DNA from: Bacillota bacterium
GTDB taxonomy: Bacteria; Bacillota; Bacilli; Paenibacillales; NBRC-103111
Assembly (NCBI GenBank): GCA_023391955.1
Contig: JAEWAA010000083.1
Location: 1 to 9,164, forward strand
Length of the DNA stretch: 9,164 bases
Direction of reading: 5' to 3'
Part shown: piece by piece, positions 5,758 to 9,164 of the stretch
Position numbering within the stretch: position 1 is the stretch's first letter
Layout: the number at the start of each line of letters is the position of its first letter
Made by a program: the position numbers and the translations under genes
Notes under the pieces: model-generated
Seen by the model: only the letters and a program-made list of their open reading frames with translations
What the model was told of the DNA's origin: nothing
Database searches by the model: none

Positions 5758-6395
5758 TGTCAAAAGCAAGGAAGCCGTGGATCGTCGGTATAACGGGGGC
5801 AAGCGGTGTGGTGTATGGCGTTGAGCTGTGCCGCGAGCTGCTCCGGCAGAGGATCCCGGTGCATCTGGTTGTAACGGATGCCGGGTGGCGGGTGCTGAAG
5901 GACGAGCTGGGCTGGGACACCTCGGACCGCACAGCGGAGCTGAGAGCGCAGCTGGACCCGGCGGAAGGCCTGCTGACCCTTCATCCGGTCCGGGATGTGG
6001 GAGCGTCCGTAGCCAGCGGCTCCTTTCTTACAGCCGGCATGGTCATTGTCCCTTGCTCCATGGGGACCCTGTCAGCCGTGGCGAGGGGCGCCTCCGACAA
6101 TCTGCTGGAGCGTGCGGCGGACGTGGTGCTGAAGGAGGGCAGACCCCTCCTTCTGGTCCCGCGGGAAACACCCTTGCATGCGATTCATCTGGAAAATATG
6201 CTAATTCTTGCCCGGAGCGGAGTGAAGATTATTCCTGCCATGCCGGGCTTTTACCACCAGCCCCGGAGCCTGGAGGATATTGTTCATTTCCTGGTGGGGA
6301 AAATCCTGGATATGATGGATGTCGAGCATGATATGTATACAAGATGGGGAGCGCATACGAATGAATCCATATCCGATACGGATCGGCCGGATTGA
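5757..6395 (+). CDS. ubiX: Flavin prenyltransferase (UbiX family)
   Basis: UbiX joins a dimethylallyl group to reduced FMN to make prenylated FMN, the cofactor of UbiD-type decarboxylases. The 212-residue product is near the family size (about 190-205). It shows the flavin-binding GITGASGVVYGVEL (11-24), SGSFLTAGMVIVPCSMGTLS (87-106), ARGASDNLLERAADV (109-123), LVPRETPLHAIHLENM (133-148) and the C-terminal AMPGFYHQP (161-169). In the futalosine route a UbiX/UbiD pair removes the carboxyl group after prenylation, so its place between mqnP and mqnA fits. The UbiD partner is not in the window. The start ATG shares its A with the TGA stop of the upstream gene, typical of coupled translation. The final 35 bases overlap the next gene. 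Confidence 0.93.
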   Translation: MSKARKPWIVGITGASGVVYGVELCRELLRQRIPVHLVVTDAGWRVLKDELGWDTSDRTAELRAQLDPAEGLLTLHPVRDVGASVASGSFLTAGMVIVPCSMGTLSAVARGASDNLLERAADVVLKEGRPLLLVPRETPLHAIHLENMLILARSGVKIIPAMPGFYHQPRSLEDIVHFLVGKILDMMDVEHDMYTRWGAHTNESISDTDRPD

Positions 6396-7218
6396 TTACA
6401 CCAATGTGTGGCCGATTTTTCATCACTTTCCTGAACAACGATTCACCGGACGGGTGGAGCTGCTCCGTCAGGTTCCCGCCAGCCTGAACCGGGCGATGGC
6501 GGAGGGGACGGTAGCCATGGGGCCCATATCCAGCTTTGCCTACGGCGAGCACGGGGATGAATACGTGCTGCTGCCGGACCTGTCCGTCAGCGCCTGGGGG
6601 CCGGTGAATTCCATCCTACTGTTCCACCGGAAGCCACTGGCCGAAATTGCGAACGGCCAGATTGCCCTGGTGAATACCTCGGCCACCTCCGTAAATTTGC
6701 TAAAGATCATCCTGGAGCATTATTATAAAGGGACACCGTCCTATTTTTCCTCCCCGCCCAATCTGGACGCTATGATGCAGGAAGCTGACGGCGCACTTCT
6801 AATCGGGGATGACGCCATCCGGGCAAGCTGGCTGGACCACGGTTACCAGGTAACCGATCTGGGGCAGGAATGGAACCGACTGACGGGGCATTGGATGTCC
6901 TTCGCTGTTTGGGCCATTCGGGAGGATGCGGTTAACGCATATCCGGAGCTGGTCCGCGAGGTTTACGAATCCTTCGTGGAAAGCAAGGAGAAGGGCTTGA
7001 AGGATGCCAGCGGCATGATCAGCTTGGCCGTGGCAACAATTGGGGGCACTGAAGCCTATTGGGACCGGTACTTTCACCAGCTGACCTACGACTTTGCCGA
7101 ACCCCAGTGGAAGGGGTTGTCGCTGTATTTCAAGCTGGCTGCACAGCTTGGTCTGTTGGACAAGCAGCCGGTCATCCGGATCTGGAAGGAAAATACCTTA
7201 ATGCAGGTGAAGGAATGA
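6361..7218 (+). CDS. mqnA: Chorismate dehydratase, first enzyme of the futalosine menaquinone pathway
   Basis: MqnA dehydrates chorismate to 3-enolpyruvylbenzoate, the entry to futalosine-dependent menaquinone synthesis. The 285-residue product begins with the family's typical IRIGRIDYTNVWP (6-18), followed by MGPISSFAYGEHGDEYVLLP (53-72), SAWGPVNSILLF (78-89), and the periplasmic-binding-protein-like core with ALVNTSATSVNLLKIIL, ALLIGDDAIRA and GHWMSFAVWAIRED. The start at 6361 is chosen because GGGGAG (6346-6351) lies 9 bases upstream and because the family motif follows at once. An in-frame ATG at 6319 would add 14 unconserved residues. The gene overlaps ubiX by 35 bases and hepT by 4 (ATGA). 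Its presence suggests the organism makes menaquinone by the futalosine route instead of MenFDHCEB; mqnB, C, D and E homologues are not in the window. Confidence 0.92.
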   Translation: MNPYPIRIGRIDYTNVWPIFHHFPEQRFTGRVELLRQVPASLNRAMAEGTVAMGPISSFAYGEHGDEYVLLPDLSVSAWGPVNSILLFHRKPLAEIANGQIALVNTSATSVNLLKIILEHYYKGTPSYFSSPPNLDAMMQEADGALLIGDDAIRASWLDHGYQVTDLGQEWNRLTGHWMSFAVWAIREDAVNAYPELVREVYESFVESKEKGLKDASGMISLAVATIGGTEAYWDRYFHQLTYDFAEPQWKGLSLYFKLAAQLGLLDKQPVIRIWKENTLMQVKE

Positions 7219-8189
7219 AAATAGTCGACATTTATGCCCGCTTAAAAAAAGATCTGAACCACATTGAGAAAGAGCTGGACCGTTCCGTCCGTTCGGAGCA
7301 TGTCCAGCTGAGCGAAACTTCCTTGCATCTGCTGAAAGCGGGCGGCAAGCGGCTGCGTCCTGTGTTTGTCCTGCTGTCCGGCCAATTTGGCCGGTACGAT
7401 ATGGACAGGCTGAAGAACATTGCCGTTTCCATGGAACTGATCCACATGGCCTCGCTGGTCCATGACGATGTGATTGACGATGCGGACACCCGCCGCGGCC
7501 AGCCCACCGTCAGGGCCAAATGGGACAACCGGGTGGCTATGTATACGGGCGATTATATTTTTGCCCGGGCCTTAGAGGTCATTACCCAGCTGCCCGACCC
7601 CCGGATCCACCGCTCCATGTCCTCCGCCTTGGTGGAGATGAGCATCGGTGAAATGGAGCAGATCCGTCTGTTTTTCCATTCGGGCCAGCGGGTAAGGGAT
7701 TATCTGCTCCGCATTAAGCGGAAAACGGCCCTGCTCATCGCAGTAAGCTGCCAGTTGGGGGCCTTAGCGGCGGAAGCGGGAGATGTGATCAGCTCCAAGC
7801 TGTACCAGTACGGTTATTACGTCGGCATGGCTTTCCAGATCAGGGATGATGTGCTGGATTTAAGCGGCACGGAGGAGCAGATTGGCAAACCGCCGGGAAG
7901 CGATATCCGCCAGGGCAATATTACTTTGCCGGTCATCTACGCGCTCCGGCAGGAGGATTTAAATGTAGAGCTCCTGACGGAAATAGAGCGTATCCAAGCC
8001 GCTGACGGACAAACGGACATCAGCCGCTTTTTGGAGCTGGTGCTGTCCAGCCGGGGTGTGGAGCGTGCGGAAGCCTTGGCTGAGCGTTATATCCAAAAGG
8101 CCATTCAGGTGCTGGATTCCCTTCCCGCAGGCCGCCATAAGGATGATTTGGTCCGGATCGCCCATTTTGTGGGCAACCGCTCGTATTAG
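7215..8189 (+). CDS. hepT: Heptaprenyl diphosphate synthase component II
   Basis: HepT is the catalytic trans-prenyltransferase subunit that, with HepS, extends farnesyl diphosphate to heptaprenyl diphosphate. The 324-residue product (about 320 in relatives) carries KAGGKRLRP (41-49), the first aspartate-rich motif HDDVIDDADTRRGQPT (83-98), and the second, QIRDDVLDLSG (208-218), followed by IGKPPGSDIRQGNITLP (223-239). All magnesium-binding aspartates are present. The start at 7215 overlaps the mqnA stop in ATGA, with AGGTGAAGG just upstream. A longer in-frame version reaching back into mqnA to 7059 has no support, since the first 52 residues would be unlike the family. It is the last gene of the operon; no clear terminator was seen after it before ndk. 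Confidence 0.95.
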   Translation: MKIVDIYARLKKDLNHIEKELDRSVRSEHVQLSETSLHLLKAGGKRLRPVFVLLSGQFGRYDMDRLKNIAVSMELIHMASLVHDDVIDDADTRRGQPTVRAKWDNRVAMYTGDYIFARALEVITQLPDPRIHRSMSSALVEMSIGEMEQIRLFFHSGQRVRDYLLRIKRKTALLIAVSCQLGALAAEAGDVISSKLYQYGYYVGMAFQIRDDVLDLSGTEEQIGKPPGSDIRQGNITLPVIYALRQEDLNVELLTEIERIQAADGQTDISRFLELVLSSRGVERAEALAERYIQKAIQVLDSLPAGRHKDDLVRIAHFVGNRSY

Positions 8190-8268
8190 CAGTTGCTCCT
8201 GATCTGCCGTGTTGTGACGAAGAAAACGAAGGATTTACGTTTGGTGCCGCTCCGATACATAAGCATCG

Positions 8269-8304
8269 TTTGCATTTGCGAATCATACTTATATAGAGTA
8301 CACT
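8269..8304 (+). promoter_or_regulatory. Candidate promoter of ndk
   Basis: Two overlapping options are visible: TTTGCA (8269-8274) with TATAGA (8292-8297), and TTGCGA (8276-8281) with TACACT (8299-8304), both at 17-base spacing and 4 of 6 matches per box. The 157-base gap after hepT makes a separate promoter plausible, but read-through from the operon is also possible because no terminator is seen in the gap. Confidence 0.4.
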
Positions 8305-8346
8305 AGTCATGTGATTTTCGTCATACATAAACTGAGGTGATGACAG

Positions 8347-8790
8347 TTGGATAAGACTTTCTTGATGGTGAAGCCCGATGGTGTGCAACGCGGATTAATC
8401 GGAGAAATTGTGAAGCGCTTTGAAATGAAAGGGTTTCAACTTATCGCCGCCAAGCTGTTGATTGTCTCCAAGGAACAGGCGGAATTTCATTATGCGGAGC
8501 ACCGGGAAAAACCGTTCTACGGGGAATTGGTGGATTTTATCACCTCCGGACCGGTGTTTGCCATGGTTTGGCAGGGGGATGATATTGTGACCCTCTCGCG
8601 GCTCATGATGGGCAAAACCAAAGCAGTGGATGCAGTTCCCGGTACCATCCGGGGCGATTTTTCGATACATACGGGCATGAACCTGATCCACGGCTCCGAT
8701 TCGCCGGAAGCGGCGGTTAGGGAAATCGGCAACTTCTTCCGTCCGGAGGAGCTTGTTGCCTATGAACGGGCAAACAGCAGATGGATTTAA
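8347..8790 (+). CDS. ndk: Nucleoside diphosphate kinase
   Basis: Ndk moves the gamma-phosphate of ATP to other nucleoside diphosphates through a phosphohistidine. The 147-residue product matches the family in length and motifs: TFLMVKPDGVQRGLIGEI (4-21) with lysine 9, HYAEHREKPFYGELV (48-62), SGPVFAMVW (67-75), VPGTIRGDFSI (97-107) and NLIHGSDSPEAAVREI with the catalytic histidine at 115. The start codon is TTG, not ATG: GAGGTGA at 8334-8340 is 6 bases upstream and the family sequence begins directly here. A nearby ATG at 8340 is out of frame and stops after four codons. In B. subtilis ndk also lies between hepT and cheR. The gene ends at a strong terminator. Confidence 0.96.
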   Translation: MDKTFLMVKPDGVQRGLIGEIVKRFEMKGFQLIAAKLLIVSKEQAEFHYAEHREKPFYGELVDFITSGPVFAMVWQGDDIVTLSRLMMGKTKAVDAVPGTIRGDFSIHTGMNLIHGSDSPEAAVREIGNFFRPEELVAYERANSRWI

Positions 8791-8807
8791 GCGTTATCAT
8801 CCTGCGG

Positions 8808-8838
8808 ACACCTGGATTCTTGGAATCCGGGTGTTTTT
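8808..8838 (+). terminator. Rho-independent terminator after ndk
   Basis: ACACCTGGATTC (8808-8819) pairs over 12 positions with GAATCCGGGTGT (8823-8834), with one T-G pair, around the loop TTG, and is followed by a T run to 8838. It lies 17 bases after the ndk stop. Confidence 0.93.
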
Positions 8839-9047
8839 GTTTGCGTTAAACCTGCAAATGCAAGGATTTTTTGTCGCTGGAAGAAGGAGTTTGGCGCAAA
8901 CGCATGGAATACATAGCGGAGCCGAACGCATTTATCCGAATGTGTCCTGTCCGGTACTTAAATAAGAGAACAAGCATCGTAAGCATCAGCTGTGGGTCTC
9001 GAAGGGAAGACTTCCTAGCGCATGCCGACCCGGGAGGAAAATAGACG
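8839..9047 (+). promoter_or_regulatory. Non-coding leader region before cheR with local inverted repeats
   Basis: No reliable gene is seen in these 209 bases. Near the 3' end, GGGTC (8994-8998) can pair with GACCC (9027-9031), whose 3' end touches the cheR Shine-Dalgarno GGGAGG (9032-9037). Inside that stem GGAA (9005-9008) can pair with TTCC (9012-9015). Alternatively TTCCT (9012-9016) can pair with AGGAA (9035-9039) and mask the ribosome site. AAGCATC occurs twice at 8972-8988. No convincing promoter hexamers and no known riboswitch class were recognised. Confidence 0.4.
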
Positions 9048-9164
9048 ATGGAAGACAAGGATTTTGCCCTCTTTATTAAGAAGGTTAAGGATTTTACCGC
9101 GATTGATTTGTCCCAATACAAAGAAGCGCAAATGAAACGGCGTCTTACCACTCTGCGTGAAAAG
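9048..9164 (+). CDS. cheR: Chemotaxis protein methyltransferase CheR (5' part, runs off window)
   Basis: CheR methylates glutamates on chemoreceptors with SAM, setting receptor sensitivity in chemotactic adaptation. Only the first 39 residues are present. They show the CheR N-terminal domain hallmark LSQYKEAQMKRRL followed by TTLREK, close to what I recall of the B. subtilis protein (LYKEAQMKRRLTSL). The start at 9048 has GGGAGG at 9032-9037, 10 bases away. The position after ndk matches the B. subtilis order ndk, cheR. The catalytic domain lies outside the window. Confidence 0.88.
   Translation, partial: MEDKDFALFIKKVKDFTAIDLSQYKEAQMKRRLTTLREK

Noticed and set aside
5828..6331. 167-codon open frame within ubiX on the + strand
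   Set aside because: It is a shadow of ubiX: glycine-, proline- and serine-rich, no family resemblance and no independent ribosome site.
8972..9040. Cyclic-di-GMP or SAM riboswitch before cheR
   Set aside because: The ACCGACC-like end recalled a c-di-GMP-II motif, but the upstream conserved elements and stem layout of that class, of c-di-GMP-I and of SAM classes are not present.
1..9164. CRISPR array, insertion sequence, phage or defence island
   Set aside because: No regularly spaced repeats, transposase or phage-like frames were seen; the whole window is core chromosomal gene content apart from the tRNA duplication.

Overview
The window reads as a chromosomal core segment of a spore-forming, Gram-positive Firmicute of the Paenibacillus type. 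Three things point there: a spore-coat morphogenesis ATPase (SpoIVA), a TRAP tryptophan-sensing regulator, and the order spoIVA, hup, mtrB, hepS, menG, hepT, ndk, cheR, which parallels the Bacillus subtilis order. Base composition is moderate in G+C, with strong purine-rich Shine-Dalgarno sites. This is inference from gene content; no taxonomic search was possible.

Layout. Positions 1-1158 hold the C-terminal part of spoIVA, followed by a clear terminator. The histone-like hup gene (1402-1674) is monocistronic, with its own terminator. Two tandem, identical tRNA-Pro(GGG) genes follow (1907-1983 and 2135-2211), each with its own promoter and related terminator. Next is mtrB (2326-2556), again between a promoter and a terminator, then an uncharacterised membrane-anchored protein (2662-3174).

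From 3281 to 8189 a tightly packed, mostly overlapping operon encodes the late steps of menaquinone synthesis: hepS, menG, mqnP, ubiX, mqnA and hepT. HepS and HepT together make the heptaprenyl side chain. MqnA starts the futalosine route from chorismate. MqnP attaches the prenyl chain, UbiX supplies the prenylated flavin needed by a UbiD-type decarboxylase encoded elsewhere, and MenG makes the last methylation. The ndk gene (8347-8790) has its own candidate promoter and a strong terminator. After a structured, non-coding leader, cheR begins at 9048 and runs off the window.

Most of this is recognisable housekeeping sequence, and I did not find an unmistakably new system. The points worth a second look are: the futalosine-type genes placed inside a Bacillus-like hepS/menG/hepT block; the absence of folE (mtrA) beside mtrB, with duplicated tRNA-Pro genes in its place; the unknown 170-residue protein; a mini-ORF overlapping the hup start; a triplet-rich mtrB leader that might be bound by TRAP itself; and a possible switchable leader before cheR.
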